Shown in pieces: positions 47,151 through 55,606 of a stretch of DNA of 64,000 nt. The stretch comes from CAVQZA01 sp963718355. GTDB lineage: Bacteria; Actinomycetota; Thermoleophilia; Gaiellales; Gaiellaceae. The DNA is taken from the NCBI GenBank assembly GCA_963718355.1, contig CAVQZA010000001.1, forward strand, positions 56,839 through 120,838, in the 5' to 3' direction. The notes below the pieces were generated by a model that saw only the letters and a list, made by a program, of their open reading frames with translations, did no database searches and had not been told where the DNA came from. Numbering within the stretch: the first letter of the stretch is position 1; the number at the start of each line of letters is the position of its first letter. The position numbers were made by a program, and so were the translations under genes.

Positions 47151-48611
47151 GTGCTACTGGGAGCCGGGCTCGTGCTGCTGGCGAGCCTCTTCTTGCCGTG
47201 GCAGACCGCGCAGGCCCTCAGCTTGAAGGGCTGGTCGGCAGACGTCGGAGCGGCCTCGGCGCTCGCGTCGCTCCTGCTCGCTGCGCTTGCCGCAACGGCG
47301 CTCGCCCGTCCGAACCTGCTCGACCGGCTGCCTCTGGGCGCTTGCGCACTGCTCGCGGGCTACTCCGGGCTGGGCGTCGCGGTCGTGACGCGGTCGTACA
47401 CCCGCGAGCGAGGGAGCTCCCTCGGGAAACTGAGCTACCACTACGCGTACGGGGCGTACCTCGGGGTCGCCGCGGCCGTGGTCCTGCTCGTCGTCGCTGG
47501 CGCTCTCGTCGGCCCGGGGCTCTGGCGCGCTCGCTCCCCCTTGCTGCCGGCAGCGGTCCTCCTGGGCATCGCCTTGCTCGTGTCGTTCCTGTTCCCGTGG
47601 ATGCAGATCTTTCCCGGAATCGCAGCGCCGGCCGGTGTCGTCGCTGCCGGCGTGACGCTGTGTCTGCTCGCGACGCCGGCGAACCGGCTCGTGCTGTCCG
47701 TCATGGCGTTGCTGTTCACCGTCGCGGCGTTCACCTCGGTCGCAGTATTCGGCTTTTCACACGCCGACGGCGCCTGGATCGGGGTCGGGCTCGCCGTCGC
47801 CCTCGTCGTAGCAGCAGTCGCGGGAACCAGGGGCCTGCCGAGTCACGAACCGCCGAGAGGACGCAGACTCGCGGCAGTCGGCGCCGCCGCGCTTCTCATC
47901 GCCGGCCTGTTCCTGCCGTGGCAGCGGGAGTGCTTTCCGACGGGCGGCTGCATCTCGGCGAATGGATGGACGACGCCCCTCGGTGCCACCGCGGCGCTGC
48001 TAGCGCTCGGGCTCCTGATCCTGTTCGTCTCGCCGCGCCGGTTCCTTTCCCGCGCAACGGTCGGAGTCGGGATCGCGCTTCTCATCGCCACGGTCGGCTT
48101 CCAGCTCGAGAGTCAGAGCGGTCTGGGTCTCCACATCGGCTACGGCGCGATCATCGGCTTCGTCGCCGCCGGGCTCCTGCTCGCGCTGGCGCTCGCAGGC
48201 GTTCGGCGACCGAACTTCGATGCACGAATCGCGCCCATCGCCGCGTGCGTCGCGTACCTCGCCGTCATCGTGGTGCCGTGGTGGAGCGTGCTGCCTGCCG
48301 GCGCGCAGTCGGCCCTGCACTTCGCGCCGGAGTCGTGGGTGACGATCGCGGGTGTCCTCCTCGCGATCTGGCTGGTGCAGCTCTGGCTCGTCCGAGGCTC
48401 GGCGAGCGCCGAGTGGCTCGTGATCGTCCCGCTGGCGATGCTCGCGCTCGCGGCTCTCGACCTGATCGGTGAACGCCGACTCGGCCTTTCATGGGCCCGC
48501 GCCGCCGTCGTTGTCCTGTGCCTGGCCCTGGCCGTCCTGGGCCGCCTCGAGCGACGAGAAGGCCTCGGAAGACTCCGGGTCCCGAAGACCCTGCGCCTCG
48601 ACCGGCTCTGA
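47151..48611 (+). CDS. Polytopic membrane protein with an internal repeat
   Basis: Hydrophobic protein of 486 aa with about 14 predicted membrane segments and no family I recognise. It contains repeated modules that begin with a FLPW motif: LASLFLPWQTAQALSLKGW near the start and IAGLFLPWQRECFPTGGCISANGW in the middle, with SFLFPWMQI and VVPWWSVLPAG as further degenerate copies. This suggests internal duplication. The first usable start is GTG 47151; an unusual ATA 21 bases upstream would add a basic N-terminus. It follows greA at 31 bases. Confidence 0.65.
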   Translation: MLLGAGLVLLASLFLPWQTAQALSLKGWSADVGAASALASLLLAALAATALARPNLLDRLPLGACALLAGYSGLGVAVVTRSYTRERGSSLGKLSYHYAYGAYLGVAAAVVLLVVAGALVGPGLWRARSPLLPAAVLLGIALLVSFLFPWMQIFPGIAAPAGVVAAGVTLCLLATPANRLVLSVMALLFTVAAFTSVAVFGFSHADGAWIGVGLAVALVVAAVAGTRGLPSHEPPRGRRLAAVGAAALLIAGLFLPWQRECFPTGGCISANGWTTPLGATAALLALGLLILFVSPRRFLSRATVGVGIALLIATVGFQLESQSGLGLHIGYGAIIGFVAAGLLLALALAGVRRPNFDARIAPIAACVAYLAVIVVPWWSVLPAGAQSALHFAPESWVTIAGVLLAIWLVQLWLVRGSASAEWLVIVPLAMLALAALDLIGERRLGLSWARAAVVVLCLALAVLGRLERREGLGRLRVPKTLRLDRL

Positions 48612-48678
48612 CAGCGATACATTTGCGTCGTGCCCGATCGAGTCGCGGTCGAGCGAACACGTGAACGGGGGATCAAAG

Positions 48679-51030
48679 ATGGGTGAGGCCTTCAAGGGGA
48701 CGATCAACGTCGATATCCGTGACTCGGTGCCGGACTGGGCTCCGTTCGAGCCGCCGAAGGCACCGGACGGCGCGCCGAACGTCATCTACATCGTCCTCGA
48801 CGACGTCGGCTTCTCGGCGCTGAGCTCCTACGGCGGGCCGATCGAGACGCCGAACCTCGACCGGATCGTGGCCAACGGCGTCCGCTACACCCAGTTCCAC
48901 ACCACGGCGTTGTGCTCCCCCACCCGCTCCTGCCTCCTCACCGGGCGCAACCACACGCGCAACAGCATGGCGTGCATCACCGAGGCGGCGATCGGCTTCC
49001 CGAACGCGAGCGGCACCGTGCCGCCGGAGAACGGGATGCTGCCGGAGATCCTCGGCGAGCGCGGCTGGAACACCTACATGGTCGGCAAGTGGCACCTCTG
49101 TCCGACCGACGAGATGAACCTCGCCTCGACGCGGCGCAACTGGCCGACGGGTCGCGGCTTCGAGCGCTGGTACGGCTTCCTCGGCGCCGAGACGAACCAG
49201 TGGTTTCCCGACCTGGTCTACGACAACCACCCCGTCGACCAGCCGAAGACCCCCGACGAGGGCTACCACCTGACCGAGGATCTCACCGACAAGGCGCTCG
49301 AGTTCATCCGCGACGCCAAGGCGGTCGCGCCCGCGAAGCCCTTCTTCCTCTACTACGCGCCGGGCGCCTGTCACGCGCCGCACCACGCGCCGCCGGAGTG
49401 GATCGACAAGTTCAAGGGCCAGTTCGACATGGGGTACGAGGCGATCCGCGAGACGACGCTCGCGAATCAGAAGAAGCTCGGCATCGTGCCCGCCGATACC
49501 GAGCTGCCGCCACTCAACCCGATCGGCGACCAGACGCGAACGGGGCCGGACGGCAAGGCGTTCCCGATGCTCGACGTCACGCGGCCCTGGGACTCGCTGA
49601 ACGCCGACGAGAAGAAGCTCTTCTCCCGCATGGCCGAGGTCTACGCGGGGTTCATGGGGCATGCCGACTTCCACATCGGGCGCCTCCTCGACTACCTCGA
49701 GGAGAACGAGCTGCTCGACAACACGATGATCATCGTCGTCTCCGACAACGGCGCGAGCGGCGAAGGCGGGCCCAACGGCTCCGTGAACGAGATGAAGTTC
49801 GCCAACGGCGTCCCCGACGACCTCGCCCAGAACCTGGCGATGATCGACGAGCTCGGCGGCACGAAGACCTACAACCACTACCCGAACGGCTGGGCGATGG
49901 CGTTCAACACGCCGTTCAAGATGTGGAAGCGCTACGAGTTCAACGGCGGCACGAGCGACCCGTGCATCATCTCGTGGCCGGCCGGCACGAAGGTCCGCGG
50001 CGAGGTCCGCGACCAGTACTACCACGCGATCGACCTCGTCCCCACGATCCTCGACGTCCTCGGGATCGAGCCGCCGCAGACGATCAAGGGCCATACGCAG
50101 TCGCCGATCGACGGCGTCAGCATGCGCGAGACCTTCGACGACGCCAAGGCCGAGTCCGGGCGGAAGAGCCAGTTCTACGCGATGCTCGGCTCCCGCTCGA
50201 TCTGGCACGAGGGCTGGAAGGCCGTGACGACACATCCGACCATCGCCGGCTGGGGCAACTTCAACGACGACGAGTGGGAGCTGTACCACGTCGACGTCGA
50301 CCGGGCGGAGGTGAAGAACCTCGCCGAGCAGCAGCCCGACAAGCTGCGGGAGCTCGTGAACATCTGGTTCCGGGAGGCCGGCGCGAACGGCGCCTTCCCG
50401 CTCGACGACCGAACGCCGGTCGAGATCCTGACCGAACCGCGGCCACAGATTTCCGCTCCGCGCAACCGCTATGTCTACTTCCCGGGCACCGCGCCGGTCA
50501 GCGAGTGGCAGGCCGTCAACACGAAGGGCCGCTCCTTCGTGATCGGCGCGCTCGTCGACATCCCGGCCCCGGGCGCCAAGGGCGTGCTGTTCGCGATCGG
50601 CTCCCGCTTCGGGGGGCACGCCCTCTACGTCAAGAAGAACAGGCTCCACTACGTCAACAACTTCGTGGGTGCCGAGGAGCAGATGATCGTCGCCACCGAG
50701 GACATCCCGACCGGGGAGAACCTGATCCTCTCGGCCTCGTTCGAGAAGGAGGGGATGGAGCCGACGTGCACGACCGGGACGCTGTCCCTCTATCACGGCG
50801 ACAAGAAGGTCGGCGAGGGCAAGCTGAAGACGCAGCTCGGCGCGTTCTCGATCGCCGGGTCGGGCCTCTATGTCGGCCGGCACAGCGGCGAGGCGGTCAC
50901 CGACGACTACCCGGGCAAGGCTCCGTACGCCTTCCAGGGCGGGACGATCAACCGGGTCGCGGTCGACGTCAGCGGCGAGCCGTACGTCGACCTCGAGCGC
51001 CAGGCGCAGGTGCTGATCAAGTCGCAATGA
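48679..51030 (+). CDS. Arylsulfatase (type I, formylglycine-dependent)
   Basis: Sulfatase of 783 aa, similar in length to the long actinobacterial AtsD-type enzymes. The active-site motif C-x-P-x-R is Cys79-Ser-Pro-Thr-Arg83 followed by LLTGRN; Cys79 is converted to formylglycine in the family. Metal residues are in IVLDDVGFS (Asp-Asp) and VVSDNGASGEGG (Asp-Asn). HKC-type residues appear in MVGKWHLCP and ACHAPHHAP. No signal peptide, so it is cytoplasmic or exported otherwise. The C-terminal 200 residues form a beta-rich extension. GGGGGA precedes the ATG. Its stop overlaps the HAD gene. Confidence 0.93.
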   Translation: MGEAFKGTINVDIRDSVPDWAPFEPPKAPDGAPNVIYIVLDDVGFSALSSYGGPIETPNLDRIVANGVRYTQFHTTALCSPTRSCLLTGRNHTRNSMACITEAAIGFPNASGTVPPENGMLPEILGERGWNTYMVGKWHLCPTDEMNLASTRRNWPTGRGFERWYGFLGAETNQWFPDLVYDNHPVDQPKTPDEGYHLTEDLTDKALEFIRDAKAVAPAKPFFLYYAPGACHAPHHAPPEWIDKFKGQFDMGYEAIRETTLANQKKLGIVPADTELPPLNPIGDQTRTGPDGKAFPMLDVTRPWDSLNADEKKLFSRMAEVYAGFMGHADFHIGRLLDYLEENELLDNTMIIVVSDNGASGEGGPNGSVNEMKFANGVPDDLAQNLAMIDELGGTKTYNHYPNGWAMAFNTPFKMWKRYEFNGGTSDPCIISWPAGTKVRGEVRDQYYHAIDLVPTILDVLGIEPPQTIKGHTQSPIDGVSMRETFDDAKAESGRKSQFYAMLGSRSIWHEGWKAVTTHPTIAGWGNFNDDEWELYHVDVDRAEVKNLAEQQPDKLRELVNIWFREAGANGAFPLDDRTPVEILTEPRPQISAPRNRYVYFPGTAPVSEWQAVNTKGRSFVIGALVDIPAPGAKGVLFAIGSRFGGHALYVKKNRLHYVNNFVGAEEQMIVATEDIPTGENLILSASFEKEGMEPTCTTGTLSLYHGDKKVGEGKLKTQLGAFSIAGSGLYVGRHSGEAVTDDYPGKAPYAFQGGTINRVAVDVSGEPYVDLERQAQVLIKSQ

Positions 51031-51956
51031 GCGACCTCACGTCGTGGCACGACACGGCGACCCGCGCGGCGATCCTCGACTTCGTCGCGCGGGTGACGAC
51101 GGAAGGCGGCCCGGACTATGTGTCGCCGGCCGAGCGGATCGCCGTCTACGACAACGACGGCACGCTCTGGTGCGAGAAGCCGATGCCGATCGAGCTCGGC
51201 TTCATCCTCATGCGCCTGGCCGAGATGGCCGAGCAGGACGAGTCGCTCCGCGAGAAGCAGCCCTGGCAGGCCGCGTACGAAAAGGACTACGCGTGGCTGG
51301 GCCAGACGATCACGAATCACTACCACGGCGACGACGACAACCTGAAGGTGCTGATGGGCGGGCTCCTCCAGGCCTTCGCGGGCCAGAGCGTCGAGCACTA
51401 CTCGAGCGCCGCCGACGCGTTCCTGCGGGCCGGTAAGCACCCAACGCTGGGCCGCTCGTTCCACGAGTGCGGCTACCTGCCGATGATCGAGCTCCTGCGC
51501 TACCTCGAGGCGAACGGCTTCACGAACTACATCGCCTCCGGCGGCGACCGCGACTTCATGCGACCGGTCACCGAGGAGATCTACGGCATCCCGTCGGAGC
51601 GCGTGATCGGCAGCTCGAACGCGCTCTCCTACACCGACGACGAGCACGGCGGCACCGTGTCGTACGAAGCGGCCGGCGACTTCTTCGACGACGGCCCGGT
51701 GAAGCCGGTGCGAATCTGGAGCCGCATCGGCAAGCGCCCGATCCTCGCCGCCGGCAACTCGAACGGCGACATCCCGATGCTCCGCTACGCGGGAGGCAAG
51801 GACCGCCCTGCGCTGCGGATGCTCCTGCTGCACGACGACGAAGAGCGAGAGTTCGCCTACACAGCGGGAGCGGAGACGTCGCTCGAGCTGGCCGAGAAAC
51901 ACGACTGGACGGTCGTGAGCATCAAGAACGACTGGGCGGCCGTGTTCGACGACTGA
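51027..51956 (+). CDS. HAD-superfamily phosphatase (phosphoserine phosphatase-like)
   Basis: HAD enzyme of 309 aa. Motif I is VYDNDGTLWCEKP (Asp-Asn-Asp-Gly-Thr), motif II IASGGDRDFM, motif III Lys in IGKRPILA, and motif IV GNSNGDIPML. This is the SerB-like subclass with a helical cap. Tight coupling to the sulfatase (ATGA overlap) is a known pairing in actinobacteria, but its substrate is not established. Confidence 0.88.
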   Translation: MSDLTSWHDTATRAAILDFVARVTTEGGPDYVSPAERIAVYDNDGTLWCEKPMPIELGFILMRLAEMAEQDESLREKQPWQAAYEKDYAWLGQTITNHYHGDDDNLKVLMGGLLQAFAGQSVEHYSSAADAFLRAGKHPTLGRSFHECGYLPMIELLRYLEANGFTNYIASGGDRDFMRPVTEEIYGIPSERVIGSSNALSYTDDEHGGTVSYEAAGDFFDDGPVKPVRIWSRIGKRPILAAGNSNGDIPMLRYAGGKDRPALRMLLLHDDEEREFAYTAGAETSLELAEKHDWTVVSIKNDWAAVFDD

Positions 51957-52003
51957 CGCGGCACGAGCATCCTTGCTGCCAAGGGTCAGGTCCACTAGCC
52001 TCA

Positions 52004-52213
52004 GTGTGTGGTTCAGTACTGCGGCTTTGCCCAATCGTGATCGTCCTGCTCGTCGCGGTGGCCTCCTCGGGCTGCGGCGGAAGGAAACGCCTTGGCGACT
52101 ATCCGCCGCCTCCGCCCTTCGGCGGCGACTTCGCGAAGGTCGCGTTGAGCCCAGAGATGAGCTGCGCCTTTTCGCTCTTGGAGAGGCCTGCAGTCGGGTG
52201 GAGGATGACGTAG
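52004..52213 (+). other. Possible lipoprotein remnant
   Basis: An open frame of 69 codons starting at GTG 52004 encodes a hydrophobic leader and a convincing lipobox (CPIVIVLLVAVASSGC). It then runs antisense over the end of the haem-binding protein gene and stops. The Pro-rich stretch after the lipobox is simply the complement of the Gly-rich tail of that gene. It may be a truncated lipoprotein gene or chance. Confidence 0.25.
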
Positions 52214-52563
52214 AACCACGGCGGCATGCTGCCGTTCACCGCCTCGGCGATGTCCGCGGCGCTCACGTCCTGCGGCTTGTCCCACTGCGAGAAGTTGAGC
52301 GAGGAGCGGCCGCCGTCGACGTCGCTCTGGGAGAGCCACGAGATCGGCGCGACGTTCGTGTACCAGGGCCATTTCGTCTCGTTCGAGTGGCAGTCGAAGC
52401 ACCCCCTCTGAGCGAGCGAGCGCGTCTGCGGCGAGTCCCAGGCGGGCTCGGCGGTTACGGGCGGATTCGTGTGGCTGCGCCCGTACGGGACGGCCTGGAT
52501 CAGGAGGAAGAGCGCTCCGGCAGCAATCGCAATTCGAATCAGCCACTTCCGCATGGACGACAT
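52099..52563 (-). CDS. Haem-binding domain protein (Haem_bd, c-type)
   Basis: Predicted membrane-anchored protein of 154 aa. One N-terminal hydrophobic segment (WLIRIAIAAGALFLLIQAV) is followed by an external domain with a single c-type haem site, CFDCH, in GCFDCHSNETKWPWYTNVAPISWL. This is the signature of the Haem_bd (PF14376) family. Later SMPPWFYVILHPTAGLSKSEKAQLISGL is also typical. The very end is Gly-rich (SPPKGGGGG). Electron transfer or haem sensing is possible; the role is unknown. Confidence 0.88.
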   Translation of the reverse strand: MSSMRKWLIRIAIAAGALFLLIQAVPYGRSHTNPPVTAEPAWDSPQTRSLAQRGCFDCHSNETKWPWYTNVAPISWLSQSDVDGGRSSLNFSQWDKPQDVSAADIAEAVNGSMPPWFYVILHPTAGLSKSEKAQLISGLNATFAKSPPKGGGGG

Positions 52564-52773
52564 CGTCGCCGCGGGCGCCCCTTAGGCCATCCGCCCTGGC
52601 GCTGATCACAGTTCGGAGAACTACGGAGCGCAACTCCCGCTGCCGTGAGCGTCCTTCGTTGGCTCGCATTCACGCTGTCCCGCGTGACCGACCTTCCAAC
52701 AATCAAGCGCCGCGACCGACACGGCGGGCGCGGTTCACGGTCGAGGGCGGAGACCGCTCAAGGAGTCGCTGGC
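52564..52773. other. Intergenic region
   Basis: With the hairpin that follows, 259 bases separate the haem-binding protein gene from tRNA-Val. I see no credible gene or RNA in this part. Confidence 0.4.
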
Positions 52774-52818
52774 CGCCGGAAAGTCGTCATGGCGCCGCAG
52801 GCGCCGGACTTTCCGGCG
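52774..52818 (-). terminator. Large hairpin downstream of tRNA-Val
   Basis: A perfect 12-bp stem, CGCCGGAAAGTC (52774-52785) with GACTTTCCGGCG (52807-52818), whose loop contains a second palindrome, GGCGCC-GCA-GGCGCC. It begins 4 bases past the tRNA 3' end on the minus strand. There is no T-run, so it may be a processing or weak termination structure. Confidence 0.45.
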
Positions 52819-52822
52819 AGAG

Positions 52823-52894
52823 TGGGCGTACCTGGGATCGAACCAGGGACCTCCCGCGTGTGAAGCGGGCGCTCTCCCGCTGAGCTATACGCCC
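52823..52894 (-). tRNA. tRNA-Val(CAC)
   Basis: A tRNA of 72 nt. The acceptor stem pairs GGGCGTA with TACGCCC, the discriminator is A, the D arm is GCTCAGCGGGAGAGC, the anticodon loop CTTCACA carries CAC, and the T arm is CCTGGTTCGATCCCAGG. CCA is not encoded. Confidence 0.95.
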
Positions 52895-52918
52895 GAGCGG
52901 GCTCAGATTAGCGCAGGC

Positions 52919-53353
52919 TCAGGAACCCCGGCGCAGGAGCTCGCGCGCCGTCTCGCGCGCGTCCGGGTCGCCTTCGCGCCACAGGCGCTCGACCAGCGCG
53001 CCTAGAACGTCTCTGATTCCGACGACGCCGAGGAGGTTCTCCTCCTGCACGACCGGAAGGTGACGGATCCGGCGTTCGCTCATCACCCGCGCGGCGGCCA
53101 GGACGTCGCCTTCGGCCGAGATCGTGACCGGATCCGCGGTCATCACGTCGCGGACAAGCGTCGCGTCGAGATCGACCGACTCGCCGGCGAGACGAAGCAC
53201 GTCGCGCTCCGTGAAGATCCCCACGAGCCGCGGGCCTTCGCAGATCGCGATCGAGCCGACGTTCGCCGCCAGCATCTTCTTCACCGCTTCGCGCGCACTC
53301 TCGTCCGGTGCTGCCTGCACGACCCGAACCGTCATCACATCCGCGACAGACAT
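52919..53353 (-). CDS. Tandem CBS-domain protein
   Basis: Small regulatory protein of 144 aa made of two CBS domains: VADVMTVRVVQAAPDESAREAVKKM, then VGIFTERDVLRLA; and VRDVMTADPVTISAEGD, then RIRHLPVVQEENLLGVVGIRDVLGAL. Pairs of CBS domains bind adenosyl nucleotides and usually control a partner protein; no partner domain is fused. A GGGGGGA site precedes the ATG. The start region abuts the SRP RNA promoter. Confidence 0.92.
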   Translation of the reverse strand: MSVADVMTVRVVQAAPDESAREAVKKMLAANVGSIAICEGPRLVGIFTERDVLRLAGESVDLDATLVRDVMTADPVTISAEGDVLAAARVMSERRIRHLPVVQEENLLGVVGIRDVLGALVERLWREGDPDARETARELLRRGS

Positions 53354-53375
53354 CGTCGTCCCCCCTATGTACGGA

Positions 53376-53403
53376 TTGACACGAACTGCGATGATACGAT
53401 ATT
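53376..53403 (+). promoter_or_regulatory. Promoter candidate of the SRP RNA gene
   Basis: TTGACA at 53376-53381, with GATATT (53398-53403) at 16 bases, or the extended -10 TGATACGAT just before it. Either would start transcription within about 53405-53410, matching the predicted 5' end of the RNA. Confidence 0.45.
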
Positions 53404-53404
53404 C

Positions 53405-53686
53405 GGGCCCGGTCGCGCTAGGTGGGGAGCTAGCGGTTCCCTGAACCCGCAACCCGCTCTAGCGGGACCGAACACCGCCCGAGGGGCGGATTCAACGGAG
53501 CTGGGCCGGCGCACGCAGCGTTGACGGTGAGGTTCCGCGCAGTGGGAGCATCTGAACCGCGTCAGGTCCGGAAGGAAGCAGCGCTAAGGATTCCCTCTCA
53601 TGTGCCGCGGTTCTGCCTGACCCGAGCGAGCGACGCAGGTTCCTACCGGGGAGTCCCTTCGAAGGCCGGAGCGCGCGACCGGGCCT
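53405..53686 (+). ncRNA. ffs: Signal recognition particle RNA, large bacterial type
   Basis: RNA of the SRP that targets membrane proteins. The apical domain IV core GTCAGGTCCGGAAGGAAGCA at about 53560 is unmistakable. The 5' part, TAGGTGGGGAGCTAGCGG to about 53500, has the fold of the Alu domain found in large-type SRP RNAs. The ends pair perfectly over 13 bp: GGCCCGGTCGCGC (53406-53418) with GCGCGACCGGGCC (53673-53685), fixing the limits. The gene lies directly before dnaX, as the corresponding RNA does in Bacillus. Confidence 0.9.
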
Positions 53687-53707
53687 CTCTCTGCTTGAAT
53701 CGTTCCG

Positions 53708-55279
53708 GTGACCGCGCTCTACCGAAAGTACCGTCCGCAGGACTTCGACGAGGTGGTCGGGCAGGAGGCGGTCGTCCGGACGCTGACGAATGCGATCAAG
53801 TCGGGCGACGTGCGCCAGGCCTACATCTTCGCCGGGCCGCGCGGCACCGGGAAGACGTCGATGGCGCGCATCCTCGCGAAAGCTTTGAACTGCGCGCACG
53901 GCCCGACCGTGACGCCCGACAAGACCTGCCACGCGTGCGTTGCGATCGCGAACGGCACCTCGCTCGACGTGATCGAGATGGACGCGGCGTCGCAGCGCGG
54001 GATCGACGACATCCGCGAGATCCGCGAGCGCGTCGTGTTGCAGCCGGTCGAGGGCCAGAAGAAGGTCTACATCCTCGACGAGGCGCACCAGCTCACCGAC
54101 GCGGCGTGGAACGCCCTGCTGAAAGTCGTCGAGGAGCCGCCGCCCCACCTCCTCTTCATCTTCTGCACCACCGAGCTCGGCAAGGTGCTGCCGACGGTGC
54201 GCTCGCGCTGCCAGACCTTCGTCTTCGCACGGCCGCGGCTGCCCGACCTCGTCAAGGTGCTGCGCCACATCGCCGACGGCGAGCAGATCGAGGCGCCCGA
54301 CCAGGCGCTCGCGCTGATCGCCCGCTCGGCGCGCGGCGCCTTCCGTGACGCGGTCTCCACGCTCGACCAGCTCTCCGCCGCGACCGACGGCCACGTCGAC
54401 GTGCAGGCGGTCCTCCAGCTGCTCGGTGCCGTCGAGGAGGACGCGCTCTACAGGATCTGCGACCTGATCATCGACCACGACACCGCCGGTGCGCTCACGT
54501 TCGTCGAGGAGCTCTCCGAGCAGGGACAGGATCTCGGGCGGCTCGTGATCGACCTGCTCGAGCACCTGCGCCACCTGATGCTCGTCCAGCACATGGGCGA
54601 GGTGCCCGACTCGCTGCCGATCACCGAGGAGACGAGCGAGCGCCTGCGCGCGCAGGCGAACCAGCTCGGCGAGGCGACCGTCGTGCGGCTCTGCGACCTG
54701 CTCGCGGTGGCCGTCGACGACCTGCGCCAGGGCGGCGACCCGCGCCTGCCGCTCGAGCTCGCCCTCGTCAAGGTGACGCGGCCCGCGGCGGATCTCTCGC
54801 GCGAGTCGATGGCCTACCGGCTCGAGCAGCTCGAGCACGCGCGGCCTGCTGCGCCCGCGCCGGCGGCCATGACGACCGAGCCTGCGCCGACGCCCGTCAT
54901 CGTGGTGGACGGCCCACCGCTCGAGCTCGAGCAGCTCCAGGAGGCGTGGCAGCGGACTATCGTCTCGGCCGTTGAGCTGAAGTCGATGCCGACCGCCGCC
55001 GTGCTGCGGCTCGCCCATCCGGCCGAGCTCTCCGGCGAGACGCTCACCGTCGAGTTTCCCGAAAGCGCCTCGTTCCACCGTCAGCTCGCCGAGGACCCGA
55101 AGAACGCAGTCCTGCTTCAGGAGGCGCTCTACGACCTGACCGGCCGACGCCTCGCGCTCGCGTTCGCGACCGGCGAGGCGGAGGAACCCGTCGAGCAACA
55201 CGATCACCAGATGGGCGAGGACGAGATCTTCGAGCTGATGAAAGAGACGTTCGACGCCCGAGAAGTGGAGGACCAGTAG
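53708..55279 (+). CDS. dnaX: DNA polymerase III subunit gamma/tau
   Basis: Clamp-loader ATPase of 523 aa. The AAA+ domain begins LYRKYRPQDFDEVVGQE, with Walker A GPRGTGKTS at residues 43-51, Walker B VYILDEAHQLT and sensor FIFCTTE followed by RSRCQTF. The zinc module has Cys62, Cys74 and Cys77, but the usual fourth cysteine position is Ile80. The C-terminal third (PAAPAPAAMTTEPAPTP and after) is the tau-like region. GTG start 22 bases after the SRP RNA; the stop overlaps the next gene. Confidence 0.95.
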   Translation: MTALYRKYRPQDFDEVVGQEAVVRTLTNAIKSGDVRQAYIFAGPRGTGKTSMARILAKALNCAHGPTVTPDKTCHACVAIANGTSLDVIEMDAASQRGIDDIREIRERVVLQPVEGQKKVYILDEAHQLTDAAWNALLKVVEEPPPHLLFIFCTTELGKVLPTVRSRCQTFVFARPRLPDLVKVLRHIADGEQIEAPDQALALIARSARGAFRDAVSTLDQLSAATDGHVDVQAVLQLLGAVEEDALYRICDLIIDHDTAGALTFVEELSEQGQDLGRLVIDLLEHLRHLMLVQHMGEVPDSLPITEETSERLRAQANQLGEATVVRLCDLLAVAVDDLRQGGDPRLPLELALVKVTRPAADLSRESMAYRLEQLEHARPAAPAPAAMTTEPAPTPVIVVDGPPLELEQLQEAWQRTIVSAVELKSMPTAAVLRLAHPAELSGETLTVEFPESASFHRQLAEDPKNAVLLQEALYDLTGRRLALAFATGEAEEPVEQHDHQMGEDEIFELMKETFDAREVEDQ

Positions 55280-55584
55280 TGGGCATGGACATGAACAAAT
55301 TGATGAAACAGGCACAGCAGATGCAGGAGCAGATGCAGAAGGCGCAGGAGGAGGCCGCGACGATCGTCGTCGAGGGCTCCGCGGGCGGAATGGTGACCGT
55401 GAAGGCGACCGCGGCCGGCGAGGTGATCGAGGTCAAGATCCAGAAGGACGCGATCGATCCTGAGGATCCCGAGATGCTCGAGGATCTCGTGCTTGCCGCC
55501 GTGAACAACGCGCTGCATGCGGCCGAAGCGGCGATGCAGCAGAAGATGGGCCCGCTGATGGGCGGTTTGGGACTCGGCCTCTGA
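55279..55584 (+). CDS. ebfC: YbaB/EbfC nucleoid-associated protein
   Basis: Small DNA-binding protein of 101 aa with an N-terminal coiled coil rich in Met, Gln and Lys (MNKLMKQAQQMQEQMQKAQEEAA) and the family core VEGSAGGMVTVKATAAGEVIEVKI followed by DPEDPEMLEDLVLAAVNNAL. It starts with GTG overlapping the dnaX stop; ATG 55285 is an alternative. The dnaX-ebfC-recR order is widely conserved. Confidence 0.94.
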   Translation: MGMDMNKLMKQAQQMQEQMQKAQEEAATIVVEGSAGGMVTVKATAAGEVIEVKIQKDAIDPEDPEMLEDLVLAAVNNALHAAEAAMQQKMGPLMGGLGLGL

Positions 55585-55606
55585 CGCCACGGTTAGGCTT
55601 GACGGC

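Noticed and set aside
48912..51026. Very long Arg-rich frame overlapping the arylsulfatase
   Set aside because: This is a high-GC shadow in a second frame; only its last part, from ATG 51027, is a real gene (the HAD phosphatase).
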